64,000 bases of DNA from Pararhodobacter oceanensis (GTDB lineage: Bacteria; Pseudomonadota; Alphaproteobacteria; Rhodobacterales; Rhodobacteraceae), in assembly GCF_003076755.1 (NCBI RefSeq), contig NZ_QDKM01000001.1:496001-560000 (forward strand), read 5' to 3'. Each line of letters starts with the position of its first letter. The stretch's first letter is position 1. The notes below the pieces were generated by a model. That model was not told where the DNA came from and made no database searches. It saw nothing but the letters and a program-made list of their open reading frames with translations. Both the position numbers and the translations under genes were made by a program. Shown here piece after piece: positions 37,901 to 46,147 of the stretch.

Positions 37901-38703
37901 TCGCGGTCCTGGAAGGTCATCTGGATCGTCGCCAGATCACCGAGCGTCACCACCGAGTCGCCATTGACCTTGATCGGCAGGCTGTAGATGTCTTGCGGGC
38001 TTTCAAAATTGCCCGGCAGCGAGAGCGAGAAACGTCCGCTGTCGGTCTCGATCTCGCCCGCCGCGACCAGTTGGTTGTTGCTGGTCACCGCCTGCAACAA
38101 CTCCCCTGCCGAGACGTTGTAAGCCTCGAGCCGCAGCGGGTCGATGATCACCTCGACCATCTCGTCGCGCACGCCCGCAACATCCGCCGAGAGCACCGAT
38201 TCCACCGTCTCGATGGCGCGTTCCAGATCGCGGGCGGCGCGCAAGAGGGTGCGTTCGGGCACATCGCCCGAGACCGCGATAATCACGATGGGGAATTGCG
38301 AGAAGTTGAATTCGTTGACCGTGTAACTATCGGCGCCTTCAGGGAAATTCGCCGCCGCGCGGCTCATCCGGTCGCGCACATCGGCGATCACCGCGGTCTT
38401 GTCCCAGTCGAAATCAAACTCCAGCACCACACCTGCATAGCCCTGCGAGGCGGTGCCGGTCATCTCGACGAGGCTATCGAGACCCGACAGCTCCTGCTCC
38501 ATCGGGCGGATCAACAGCGTCTCGGAATCGCTAGCGGAAATCCCCGCGAAGGGCACCGAGATAAACAGCGCGGGCACTTCGATATCGGGCTCGCCCTCTT
38601 TGGGCAGGCTGACATAGGCGAAGGCACCGGCGGCGAGCGTCAGCACGATAAAGGCGAGGACCATGCGGGCGCGTTTGGCGGCCCAGTCGATGATGCCCAG
38701 CAT
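34984..38703 (-). CDS. RND-family multidrug efflux permease (AcrB/HAE1 type)
   Basis: 1239 aa inner-membrane proton/drug antiporter. N-terminal AKRARMVLAFIVLTLAAGAFAYVSLPKEGEPDIEVPALFISVPFAG is typical of the family; TM4 contains MFGLILAVGMLVDGAVVVAEYAD with the essential Asp pair; later TFGxTVxL-like helices ILVAVVLSTAGVLIGMIVM and GTGIVALAGIVVNNNIVLIDTYQD are present. It is about 200 residues longer than usual: an insert of roughly 80-100 residues with two extra hydrophobic segments lies between TM6 and TM7 (about 520-620), and there is a Pro/Lys-rich C-terminal tail. The ATG at 38701-38703 has GGAG eight bases upstream. Translated 4 bp after the adaptor gene. Confidence 0.93.
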   Translation of the reverse strand: MLGIIDWAAKRARMVLAFIVLTLAAGAFAYVSLPKEGEPDIEVPALFISVPFAGISASDSETLLIRPMEQELSGLDSLVEMTGTASQGYAGVVLEFDFDWDKTAVIADVRDRMSRAAANFPEGADSYTVNEFNFSQFPIVIIAVSGDVPERTLLRAARDLERAIETVESVLSADVAGVRDEMVEVIIDPLRLEAYNVSAGELLQAVTSNNQLVAAGEIETDSGRFSLSLPGNFESPQDIYSLPIKVNGDSVVTLGDLATIQMTFQDREGTARFEGAPTLALQVVKRKGFNLIGTVDAVRAVVDETVAAWPQELRDSIIVTPALDRSYQVSSMISQLEGSVLTAIALVMIVVLASLGTRSALLVGFAIPSSFLLSFILLGLMDVTISNIVMFGLILAVGMLVDGAVVVAEYADQQIKQGKGPMDAYVAAAKRMFWPVVASTATTLCAFLPMLFWPGVAGEFMGLLPVTLIFVLSASLIVALIFLPVMGGVTGRIARRFDQIAQRLRRLPWLLRLPVMFAALALLAGGALVLLNPALVFAQSPEAVVPDSALRFLPGALAMLLGAVGMSISLNALKPAAKPQRVRSGEQRTLFGRFTRLIVGNWFMPFITISVIFFAVYQVFIFYGNNNYGVDFFAPTEPEQGIVYVRARGNLSLEEKDHLLGLVEEVVIGEPGVASSFAFGGSGGLNANTAGAQAPRDAIGQIQFELVNWDERGDDDSLRGQAVLDRMEAQFRQIPGIITEFMIMTGGPASAKPVHLRLIGDDFETLGRAVDLVSARMADIGGVVDVEDTRPLPGIDWEIRVDTAVAGRFGADVQTVGGMVQLITRGLMLDTMRVETSEEEVEIRVRLPEGDRLLSTLDTLRVQTAQGLIPLSNFVTREPVALRGTIDRFGERRYFDVKAGVAPDLIHILDAEGQSLRLAPRGEVDPRAHPVGSEAARIATEARDAILEAGGRMVPVTASERIAELTTWLQNEAPLPAGIDWQWTGEQQDQEESQAFLAGAFGAAMGLMFIILLAQFNSFYNSVLVLVAVVLSTAGVLIGMIVMAQPFSVIMTGTGIVALAGIVVNNNIVLIDTYQDFVRYMPRIEAIVRTAEQRLRPVLLTTITTIAGLAPMMLGVSIDFVNGGYSIDSPTSMMWKPLASAVVFGLGTSTILTLILTPALLAARVWVSRLVTTLGPRLRALRAGADREDRALLRRTGKVRNAEIIWDPVAAPPPAKAKPKPTPDTHEADPEQNPLHAAE

Positions 38704-38707
38704 CGGC

Positions 38708-39847
38708 CTACTCCTCGCCGCGACGGGTGACGCGGACCTCGATCCCGTCGGTGACATATTCATGACCGGTGACAATCACATCGGCGACCTCGGGCAATCC
38801 CGAGACCCAGAACCCTTGTGGCGCGTCGCGCAGCACGGTGACCGGCACGAAATAAGTGTGGTTGGTCTCATCGACCAGCCGCATGCCCAGCGTGCCGTCA
38901 TCGGCGATGGTCAGCGCCGAGCCGGGCACCAGATGCCCGCGTGAGGCGGTGGCGGCGACCATGATATCGGCGCTCATCCCGTCGCGAATCGCCAGATCGG
39001 GGTTCGGCACGGTGACCTCGACGCGGAAGGTGCGGGTGGTGACATCCGAGGCGCGCGACAGGAAGCTGACCCTGCCGGTGACCTCGGCGCCGCTGGACAG
39101 CCGCGCACCGGCCATGGCGCCGACCGCGAGCCGGTCGATCTGGGTTTCGGCGGCATAACCGACCAGCAGGATCGGATCGAGCTGGATCACCGTCGCGCAG
39201 AGCCCGCCAGCGGTGAGCAGCGAGCCGGTCTCGGCGGAGCTGGCCTCGAGCACACCGTCAAAGGGGGCGAGAATGGTCAGCCGCGCCATTTCGGCCTGCG
39301 CCGCGGCGACACCGGCCTGCGCGGCCTCGACGCCCGAGCGGGCGGACTGCAAGGTGGCCTCGGCAGTGGCGACGCGGTTCTGCGCGCTATAGCCCTCTTC
39401 GGTCAGCCGCATGGTGGTGTCGAAATTGGTTTGCGCTTCATCGAGCCGCGCGCGGGCCTCCGAGAGCCGTGCTTCGGCCTCGGCCAGACTGGCGGCGCGG
39501 GTGCCGGGATCAATCGCGCAGAGCAATTCGCCAGCGCGGATCATTGCGCCGCGGGGGCGCGGGGCCGAGACCACCGGACCGGTGGTTTCCGAGCGCACTT
39601 CGACACTGCGCGAGGCGGCAGTGCGTCCGCGCAGCACCACCGCGCTTTCAAGATCGCGTTCGGTGATTTGCTGCACCACGACGCCGAACAAGCCGCGCTC
39701 ATTGGTGCTGGCAGAGGCGGCGGTATCGTCCGATTGCGCCTGCGCCGGTTCGACACCCGCCGCATTAAGCAGCAGATCGCGTTCCATAACCAGCATGTAG
39801 AGGCTCACCAAAACCAACAACGCGGTGAAAATCGGCACAATTCGCAT
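38708..39847 (-). CDS. RND efflux periplasmic adaptor (membrane fusion protein)
   Basis: 379 aa. An N-terminal anchor (MRIVPIFTALLVLVSLYMLVM) is followed by the HlyD/AcrA layout: barrel-sandwich half VVSAPRPRGAMIRAGELLCAIDPGTR, an alpha-hairpin coiled coil (AEARLSEARARLDEAQTNFDTTMRL...), the second lipoyl half APFDGVLEASSAETGSLLTAGG, and the beta-barrel. The ATG at 39845-39847 has AAGG eight bases upstream. Its stop codon lies 4 bp before the permease start; the outer-membrane channel is not in the window. Confidence 0.92.
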   Translation of the reverse strand: MRIVPIFTALLVLVSLYMLVMERDLLLNAAGVEPAQAQSDDTAASASTNERGLFGVVVQQITERDLESAVVLRGRTAASRSVEVRSETTGPVVSAPRPRGAMIRAGELLCAIDPGTRAASLAEAEARLSEARARLDEAQTNFDTTMRLTEEGYSAQNRVATAEATLQSARSGVEAAQAGVAAAQAEMARLTILAPFDGVLEASSAETGSLLTAGGLCATVIQLDPILLVGYAAETQIDRLAVGAMAGARLSSGAEVTGRVSFLSRASDVTTRTFRVEVTVPNPDLAIRDGMSADIMVAATASRGHLVPGSALTIADDGTLGMRLVDETNHTYFVPVTVLRDAPQGFWVSGLPEVADVIVTGHEYVTDGIEVRVTRRGEE

Positions 39848-40409
39848 CAAATTACCTTCCGTCCGGCGCCCGGCGGCTGTGTTCAAACCCGTTCCAACCG
39901 TCACAATTCCGTCAGCCGCGACCCTGCCCGCCCGATGCAGTGGGTCCTGCGCGCCAGCGGGTGCCGGTTGGTCCTTGTCACCCGCCGTCTGGCCGCCCGT
40001 TATCTTGCCCTCGCCCTGCCCGCAGACGTGCCCGCCGGCCTAGCCGTAAACCTGCCCGAGCATGTTGCCACGGTCCGCCCATCCGTCAAGCAATGCGCAG
40101 GCGATATTGTCTCTATACGCCGCTCACGCCGCACGGATTACGCCGATGCGTAAAAACATGCAATCTCTGCCCAAAAAATTGCCGTTGCGTAAACCGTGCA
40201 GGATCAGGCGGCACAGGGGCCGCACAAGCCCAAACGGGTGCCGCCGGGCTGGGCGACAGCGCGGGGGATAGGCGAGAAATGGGGCGGAAAAACGGCAAAT
40301 GGCCGCCCGCGCGAGGGCTCTACACTTGGCAAGCCGTGGCGCTTCGGGATAAGAGGGGCGAAGATGTCGCGCCTATGCGTGGCGGTAACTCACGACGCGG
40401 AGGCCATTG
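39848..40409. other. 562-bp divergent intergenic region
   Basis: Separates the leftward RND operon from the rightward yfgM-bamB-der operon and must contain both promoters. No gene, repeat or recognisable operator was found; open frames on either strand have no protein-like features. Confidence 0.5.
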
Positions 40410-41081
40410 GTGAGCAACCCGGAAAGTTTCATCGACGAGGTGAACGAGGAACTCAAGCGCGACCGCTTGTTTGCCACGATGCGCAAATACGCGCCCATTG
40501 CGATTCTGGCGGTGATTGTGCTGGTCGGTGGCGCGGCGTGGAATGAATGGCGCAAGGCGCAGGCGACCAGTCAGGCGCAGGCCTTTGGCGATGCGATTGT
40601 CACCGCGCTGGACAGCGAAGACCCGCAGGCGCAGCGCAGCGCTCTGGCCGCGCTTGAGGGTGAGCTTGAGGTCGGTGGCGACCGCGCCGGTATCCTGAAC
40701 CTGCTCTTGGCCGCGACCGAGTTGAACGCCGACCAGCGCCCCGCCGCGATCGACGCGCTGGAAGCGGTGGAGAATAACGCCGATCTGCCCTCGAGCTACC
40801 GGCAGATTGCCGCGCTCAAGCGGGTGATCATCGGCGGCGCCGAGATCCCGCTGGACGAGCGTGAGCAGGTGTTGAACGGCCTCGCCGCACCGGGTCAGGC
40901 GTTCCGCCCGCTGGCGCTGGAGCAACTGGCGCTTCTGGCGCTGGAAAGCGGCGACCGCGAGACCGCGCTTTCCCGTGCCGAAGCCTTGTTGCAAGAAGCC
41001 GATGTGACCGCCGCGCTGCGCCGCCGCGTCGCACAATTGATTGTTGTTTTGGGCGGTGATCAACCCAGCGATCTGGGGTGA
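40410..41081 (+). CDS. YfgM-like tetratricopeptide-type membrane protein
   Basis: 223 aa. An N-terminal cytoplasmic stretch (NPESFIDEVNEELKRDRLFATMRKY) precedes one membrane helix (APIAILAVIVLVGGAAW, about 29-45) and a helical repeat domain (DUF2133/TPR_21 type), as in YfgM, the SecYEG-associated periplasmic chaperone partner. It starts at a GTG (40410) with GGAGG six bases upstream; a TTG one codon earlier is less well spaced. First gene of the conserved yfgM-bamB-der order. Confidence 0.85.
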   Translation: MSNPESFIDEVNEELKRDRLFATMRKYAPIAILAVIVLVGGAAWNEWRKAQATSQAQAFGDAIVTALDSEDPQAQRSALAALEGELEVGGDRAGILNLLLAATELNADQRPAAIDALEAVENNADLPSSYRQIAALKRVIIGGAEIPLDEREQVLNGLAAPGQAFRPLALEQLALLALESGDRETALSRAEALLQEADVTAALRRRVAQLIVVLGGDQPSDLG

Positions 41082-41118
41082 TACTGCTCGATATTTGCCA
41101 TTTTGGGGGGAATAACCC

Positions 41119-42423
41119 ATGCGCGTGATCCGCACCGTTGCTCTGATTGGTCTGATTGGCCTGACCGCCGCCTGCAACCGCGACGAGATCCTTGAGGGTG
41201 AGCGCGTGGATATCCGCGCCCCTTGGGGCGGTGGCGAGGTCGAGGAAAACCGCAGCCAGCCGATCAGCCTGCCCTCGCAGGCGGCGAATGGCAGCTGGAG
41301 CCAGCGGCAGGGCACCTCGGGCGCGCGGCCCCGCCATCCGGCACTCTCGGCCAATCCGCAATTGGCTTGGTCGACCCCGATTGGCGCCAGTGACAGCCGC
41401 CGCGCGCGTCTGACCACCGATCCGGTGGCCGCGGGCGGGCGGGTCTTTACGCTGGATGCGGGCACCCGTGTGCAGGCGACCTCGGAGGCCGGTCAGGTGA
41501 TCTGGTCCTCGGATGTGCTGCCGCCGCGCGGGGCGCGGGGCTCGGCCTCGGGCGGGGCGCTGGCGGTCTCGGGCTCGCGGCTCTATGTCGCCTCGGCCTT
41601 TGCCTTTGTCGCGGCGCTGGATGTCGAGACCGGCAATGAATTGTGGCGGGTCGATTTCGACAGCCCGCTGACCGGCGCACCGGCGGTCAACGGCGAGTCG
41701 ATCTATGTCAGCGCCACCGATTCCACGCTTTGGGCGCTCGATGCCAGCACCGGCCGCATTCAATGGTCCCTGCCCGGCACCGCCGCTCTGGCCACGGTGG
41801 CCCGCGGCGCGGCACCGGCGATCACCAATTCGCTGGTCGTCTTTCCCACGCAATCGGGCGAATTGACCGCCGCGCGGCGCGGCAATGGCGCGCTGACCTG
41901 GACTTCGGTCGCGGCAGGGCGGCGGATCGGCTCGGCACTGGCCTCGATCTCGGCGATCACCGGCGATCCGGTGGTTGACGGTTCCCGCATCTATGCCGCC
42001 ACCCAGGCCGGGCGCACCTTTGCGCTGGATGCGGACAGCGGCAGCACGATCTGGACCGCCGAAGAAGGCGCCGTGGCACCGGTCTGGCCGGTCGGCGGCT
42101 CGGTGTTCCTGATCAGCGACCAGAACCGGCTGATGCGGCTGGATGCCCGCGACGGCACGACGATCTGGGCGCAGGATCTGCCGCTTTATACCGACGACCG
42201 CGCGCGCCGCCGTCTGGCGATTTTCCCGCAGCATGGGCCGGTGCTGGCCGGTGGCCGCCTCTGGGTGGCTTCGGGCGACGGGGCCTTGCGCGGCTTTGAT
42301 CCGGTCTCGGGCGCGCAGGTTTTCGCCACCGAAATCCCCGGCGGCGCGGCCTCGGGGCCGATTGTGGCGGGCGGCACGCTCTATGTGCTGGGCCGCAACG
42401 GCGCGCTGCACGCTTACCGCTAA
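41119..42423 (+). CDS. bamB: BamB-like outer-membrane assembly lipoprotein (PQQ-type beta-propeller)
   Basis: 434 aa. A lipobox LTAAC places the lipidated Cys at 19. The mature part is an eight-bladed PQQ-like propeller with repeated blade motifs (FVAALDVETGNELWRVDF; LWALDASTGRIQWSLPG; TFALDADSGSTIWTAEEG; RLMRLDARDGTTIWAQDL). Placed between a YfgM-like gene and der exactly as in Escherichia coli, so it is assigned to the BAM complex, which folds outer-membrane proteins. Confidence 0.9.
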   Translation: MRVIRTVALIGLIGLTAACNRDEILEGERVDIRAPWGGGEVEENRSQPISLPSQAANGSWSQRQGTSGARPRHPALSANPQLAWSTPIGASDSRRARLTTDPVAAGGRVFTLDAGTRVQATSEAGQVIWSSDVLPPRGARGSASGGALAVSGSRLYVASAFAFVAALDVETGNELWRVDFDSPLTGAPAVNGESIYVSATDSTLWALDASTGRIQWSLPGTAALATVARGAAPAITNSLVVFPTQSGELTAARRGNGALTWTSVAAGRRIGSALASISAITGDPVVDGSRIYAATQAGRTFALDADSGSTIWTAEEGAVAPVWPVGGSVFLISDQNRLMRLDARDGTTIWAQDLPLYTDDRARRRLAIFPQHGPVLAGGRLWVASGDGALRGFDPVSGAQVFATEIPGGAASGPIVAGGTLYVLGRNGALHAYR

Positions 42424-42597
42424 GCATCGCCTGCGGATCGCTGCGCACGGCCAATCACAGTGACGGCGCCACCGCTGGCGGAGGCCTGCCGTCACCTGCC
42501 GCGCTTGACCCGATCACGCGCGGCTTTACTTTAGACGCGGGCGCGCCTATGTCGGCGCCTTCACCGCGTTTCATTGCACGCAAAACCGGAGGCCGCC

Positions 42598-44079
42598 ATG
42601 AGCTTCACTCTTGCCCTTGTGGGCCGCCCGAATGTGGGGAAATCCACGCTGTTCAACCGTTTGGTTGGCAAGCGTCTGGCCTTGGTCGATGACCAGCCCG
42701 GCGTCACCCGCGATCTGCGTGAAGGCGAGGCGAAACTGGGCGATCTGCGGTTCACCGTGCTCGATACCGCCGGTCTGGAGAATGTCACCGACGACTCTCT
42801 GCAAGGCCGGATGCGGCGGTTGACCGAACGCGCGGTCGAGATGGTCGATGTCTGCCTGTTCATCATCGACGCCCGCGTGGGGATCACCCCCGCTGACGAG
42901 ATTTTCGCCGATATCCTGCGCCGCCGCGCCAAACATGTGATCCTTGCCGCCAATAAGGCCGAGGGCAATGCCGGTGAAGGCGGGTTCCTTGAGGCCTATT
43001 CGCTGGGCATCGGCGAGCCGATCCGCCTGTCCGCCGAACATGGCGAGGGGATTGACGAACTTTATCACATGCTGCGCCCCTTGGCCGCGACCTTTGACCA
43101 GCGCGAGCAATCCACCGCGCCCGAGACCGATATCAGCGTCGATCAGGACAGCGAATTCGACAACACCGAGCTGGGTGAGGCCGAGGAGGTCCCCGCTTGG
43201 GTGCCGACGATCAAACGCCCGCTGCAAATCGCGGTGATCGGCCGCCCCAATGCCGGTAAATCGACGCTGATCAACCAGATCATCGGCGAAGAGCGGCTGC
43301 TGACCGGCCCCGAGGCGGGGATCACCCGCGATTCGATCTCGCTGCCGTTCAATTGGAACGGCACGCCGGTGCGGCTGTTTGATACCGCCGGTATGCGGCG
43401 CAAGGCACGGATCACCGAAAAGCTGGAAAAGCTCTCGGTCGCTGACGGGCTGCGGGCAGTGAAATTTGCCGAGGTTGTGGTGGTGCTCCTGGATGCCGCG
43501 ATCCCCTTCGAGACGCAGGACCTGCGCATTGCCGATCTCGCCGAGCGCGAGGGCCGTGCGGTGGTCGTGGCGGTGAACAAATGGGATATCGAGGACGACA
43601 AGCAGGACAAGCTCAAGGAGCTGCTACAGACCTTTGAGCGCAACCTGCCGCAGCTGCGCGGCGCGCCCCTGATCACCATTTCCGCGAAAACCGGCCGTGG
43701 CATGGAGCGTCTGCACGAGGCGATCATCCGCGCGCATACGATCTGGAACCGCCGCGTGGCGACCTCGCGGTTGAACAACTGGCTGCTGGCAATGACTGAG
43801 GCGCATCCGCCCCCCGCCCCCGGTGGCCGCCGGATCAAGCTGCGCTATATCACCCAGGCCAAGACCCGCCCGCCGGGGTTTGTGGTGAAATGCTCGAATC
43901 CCGAGGATCTGCCGAAAAGCTATGAGCGCTATCTGGTCAATGGTCTGCGTGAGGCTTTTGACATGCCGGGCACGCCGATCCGCCTGTATTTGCGCGGTGG
44001 CAGCGATGAAAACCCCTATAAGAACCGCAAGAAGGCCCAGCCCTCGAAGCTGAAAAAGCACAAGAATCCCGAGCGCTAG
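42598..44079 (+). CDS. der: Ribosome biogenesis GTPase Der (EngA)
   Basis: 493 aa with two tandem GTPase domains, unique to Der. G1: [11 protein letters not shown] (about 8-18) and [11 protein letters not shown] (about 210-220); G3: DTAGLE and DTAGMR; G4: NKAE in the first domain, NKWD in the second. The C-terminal KH-like domain follows ([40 protein letters not shown]), with a basic tail. The ATG at 42598 follows a GGAGG. It acts in 50S subunit assembly. Confidence 0.96.
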   Translation: MSFTLALVGRPNVGKSTLFNRLVGKRLALVDDQPGVTRDLREGEAKLGDLRFTVLDTAGLENVTDDSLQGRMRRLTERAVEMVDVCLFIIDARVGITPADEIFADILRRRAKHVILAANKAEGNAGEGGFLEAYSLGIGEPIRLSAEHGEGIDELYHMLRPLAATFDQREQSTAPETDISVDQDSEFDNTELGEAEEVPAWVPTIKRPLQIAVIGRPNAGKSTLINQIIGEERLLTGPEAGITRDSISLPFNWNGTPVRLFDTAGMRRKARITEKLEKLSVADGLRAVKFAEVVVVLLDAAIPFETQDLRIADLAEREGRAVVVAVNKWDIEDDKQDKLKELLQTFERNLPQLRGAPLITISAKTGRGMERLHEAIIRAHTIWNRRVATSRLNNWLLAMTEAHPPPAPGGRRIKLRYITQAKTRPPGFVVKCSNPEDLPKSYERYLVNGLREAFDMPGTPIRLYLRGGSDENPYKNRKKAQPSKLKKHKNPER

Positions 44080-44121
44080 GCTGCGGGGCTCTTGGCGGGC
44101 CTTCGTTGCATTTGCAACTAT

Positions 44122-44135
44122 TTGATCTAGATCAA
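44122..44135 (+). promoter_or_regulatory. FNR/FnrL-type box upstream of the DUF6455 gene
   Basis: TTGATCTAGATCAA, a fully palindromic match to TTGAT-N4-ATCAA. The centre is about 68 bp upstream of the start codon at 44197, as expected for activation from position about -41. Confidence 0.8.
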
Positions 44136-44196
44136 TGTCGTCTCTTTGGCAAAGCTGCACTGTGGGTTTCACATTTGCTTGCGCCGGAGGACGACA

Positions 44197-44451
44197 ATGG
44201 GACTGCTGACACGCCTGAACCACCATACCGATCTGATCACCCGTATGGCCAGCACGGTGAATGCCGATTTCACCACCGCGATGGTGGATCGCCGGATGAG
44301 CGGGCAGGAATTGCGCAACGCGGTGTTTGCCTGCGTCGGCTGCGAGGGCGGCGCGCGCTGCCCCGACTGGCTGGAGGCGCATAGCGCAGGCGCCGAGGAC
44401 ACCCCCGCCTACTGCCGCAACCGCGATCTGCTGCAGCGGTTGCGCGATTGA
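44197..44451 (+). CDS. DUF6455 family small cysteine-rich protein
   Basis: 84 aa. After a helical N-terminus (MGLLTRLNHHTDLITRMAS) comes a Cys-rich segment FACVGCEGGARCPDWL (Cys48, 51 and 57 approximately) and a last Cys in AYCRNRDLL: four cysteines that could hold a metal or Fe-S cluster. It matches the DUF6455 family of Rhodobacteraceae; no function is known. The ATG at 44197 has CGGAGGA upstream. A perfect FNR box suggests anaerobic induction. It sits alone between der and the family A repeats. Confidence 0.75.
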   Translation: MGLLTRLNHHTDLITRMASTVNADFTTAMVDRRMSGQELRNAVFACVGCEGGARCPDWLEAHSAGAEDTPAYCRNRDLLQRLRD

Positions 44452-44486
44452 GGCACTCTATCTAACGGCGCAGACTTTCTGTTTGC

Positions 44487-45057
44487 CCCTTGGGTCGCGG
44501 GCGGCTTCGCCCCTATAAACACGCGGCCCCCTGTATCTTTATGCGCCACTGCGCAACGCTCTGGCCCGGGGGCACCCCGGGCCGCGCCCGACCCTCCCCA
44601 TGGGAGGGCGCATTGGCGATGGCGTGAGATGCTCACCCGACATCAGTGCTTTGGAGCGTAGCGCGTCGTGGCAAGGGCCGTGCGCCCACCCAGGGTCAGG
44701 CGCGTCCCTAATCGCCTTGTTCGTAGGCAGGCCATATGTCGGGCTCGTGGACACCACGGGCGGCTTTGCGCCTGCAACACGCGGACCCTGTATCTTGAAG
44801 CACCACGGTGCAACCCTCTGGCCCGTGGACACCACGGGCCGCGCCCGACCCTCCCCCCGGGAGGGCGCTTTGGCGATGTCACGCAATGCCCAACCGGCAT
44901 CAGTGCTTTCGAGTGCAGCGCGTTGTGGCAAGGACATCGGCGCCCACCCAGGCTCGGGCGCGTCCCTTATCGCTTTGCCCATAAGCAGACCATCCGTCCG
45001 GCTCGGGCATCAGTCCGGGCAGCGCGCCCACCCAGGGTCGGGCGCGGCCCTTATCGC
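44487..45057 (-). repeat. Repeat family A, two tandem long units plus a fragment (A3, A4, A5)
   Basis: Reverse-orientation copies of the element at 32920-33255. Two long units are offset by about 258 bp: A3 about 44487-44732, A4 about 44745-44990, each with an extra 75-bp lead (GGGCGGCTT...CACGCGG...CCTGTATCTT) before the core GACCCTCCC...GGGAGGGCGC, CATCAGTGCTTT and GCGCCCACCCAGG. A truncated third copy (A5, 45022-45057) keeps only the GCGCCCACCCAGGGTCGGGCG end and abuts the mraY stop codon. No gene in this interval. Confidence 0.85.
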
Positions 45058-45058
45058 C

Positions 45059-46144
45059 TCAGCGGATTTTCAGCGTCGCCAGCCCGATCAGCGCCAGCAC
45101 CAGCGAGATGATCCAGAAGCGGATCACGATCTGCGGCTCGGCCCAGCCCTTTTTCTCGAAATGGTGATGGATCGGCGCCATCAGGAACACACGCTTGCCG
45201 GTGCGTTTGAAATAGACCACCTGAATGATCACGCTCAGCGCCTCGACAACGAACAACCCGCCGACAATCCCCAGCACGATCTCATGCTTGGTGACCACCG
45301 CAATCGCCCCCAGAGCACCGCCCAGAGCCAAGGAGCCGGTGTCGCCCATGAACACCGCCGCGGGCGGCGCGTTATACCAGAGGAAACCCAGACCGCCTCC
45401 GGCCAAAGCGGCGGTGAAGATCAACAGCTCACCGGCGCCGGGCACATAATGGACATCGAGATAGGCGGTGAAATCGACCCGCCCGACGGCATAGGCGATC
45501 GCCCCCAAAGTGCCCGCGGCGATCATCACCGGCATGATCGCCAACCCATCCAGCCCATCGGTCAGATTGACCGAATTCGCCGAGCCAACGATGACGAACA
45601 TCGCGAAGGGAATGAAAAACCAGCTTAAATCCAGCAGGTATTCCTTGAACACCGGAAAGGCGAGCCGGCCCGAGAGGGTCTCGGGATGCAGATACATCGC
45701 CGCGACCGAAGCAATCAGCGCGATCAGGAACCCCAGCCCCAGACGCACGCGCCCCGAGACGCCGGCATGGGAGGATTTCGACACTTTCGCGTAGTCATCG
45801 GCAAACCCGATCGCGCCAAAGCCCAGCGTCACGCCAAGCACCAGCCAGACATAGGGATTGTCGAGCCGCGCCCACATCAGTGTCGCGAAGGTCAGCGCCG
45901 AGAGGATCAACAGCCCGCCCATCGTCGGCGTGCCCTTCTTGGTCAAGAGATGCGATTCCGGCCCGTCCTCACGGATCGGCTGGCCCCGGCCCTGACGGCG
46001 GCGCAGCAGGTTGATCAGCGGCGTGCCAAAGACAAACCCGAAGATCAGGGCAGTGAAAAACGCCGCCCCCGCGCGCACGGTGATATAGCGAAACAGGTTG
46101 AAGCCGATATGGGCCTCTGAAAATTCGGCAAGCCAATACAGCAT
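45059..46144 (-). CDS. mraY: Phospho-N-acetylmuramoyl-pentapeptide transferase
   Basis: 361 aa, ten-helix membrane enzyme forming lipid I. Catalytic and signature motifs: TPTMGG (near residue 72), GFADDYAKV (two Asp), [11 protein letters not shown] and [10 protein letters not shown], with [12 protein letters not shown] close to the C-terminus (HHH loop). It lies 3 bp after murF. It is the last dcw gene here; murD, normally next, is not present, and repeat family A begins at the stop codon. Confidence 0.97.
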   Translation of the reverse strand: MLYWLAEFSEAHIGFNLFRYITVRAGAAFFTALIFGFVFGTPLINLLRRRQGRGQPIREDGPESHLLTKKGTPTMGGLLILSALTFATLMWARLDNPYVWLVLGVTLGFGAIGFADDYAKVSKSSHAGVSGRVRLGLGFLIALIASVAAMYLHPETLSGRLAFPVFKEYLLDLSWFFIPFAMFVIVGSANSVNLTDGLDGLAIMPVMIAAGTLGAIAYAVGRVDFTAYLDVHYVPGAGELLIFTAALAGGGLGFLWYNAPPAAVFMGDTGSLALGGALGAIAVVTKHEIVLGIVGGLFVVEALSVIIQVVYFKRTGKRVFLMAPIHHHFEKKGWAEPQIVIRFWIISLVLALIGLATLKIR

Positions 46145-46147
46145 GCA

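Noticed and set aside
35722-38730. 1002-codon open frame antisense to the RND permease gene, rich in His/Arg/Gln/Asp
   Set aside because: A shadow of the GC-rich codon pattern on the other strand; no recognisable domain, and the permease is certain.
44110-44121. TTGCATTTGCAA next to the FNR box, considered as a second operator
   Set aside because: Short imperfect palindrome; no known regulator consensus matched and no second copy was found.
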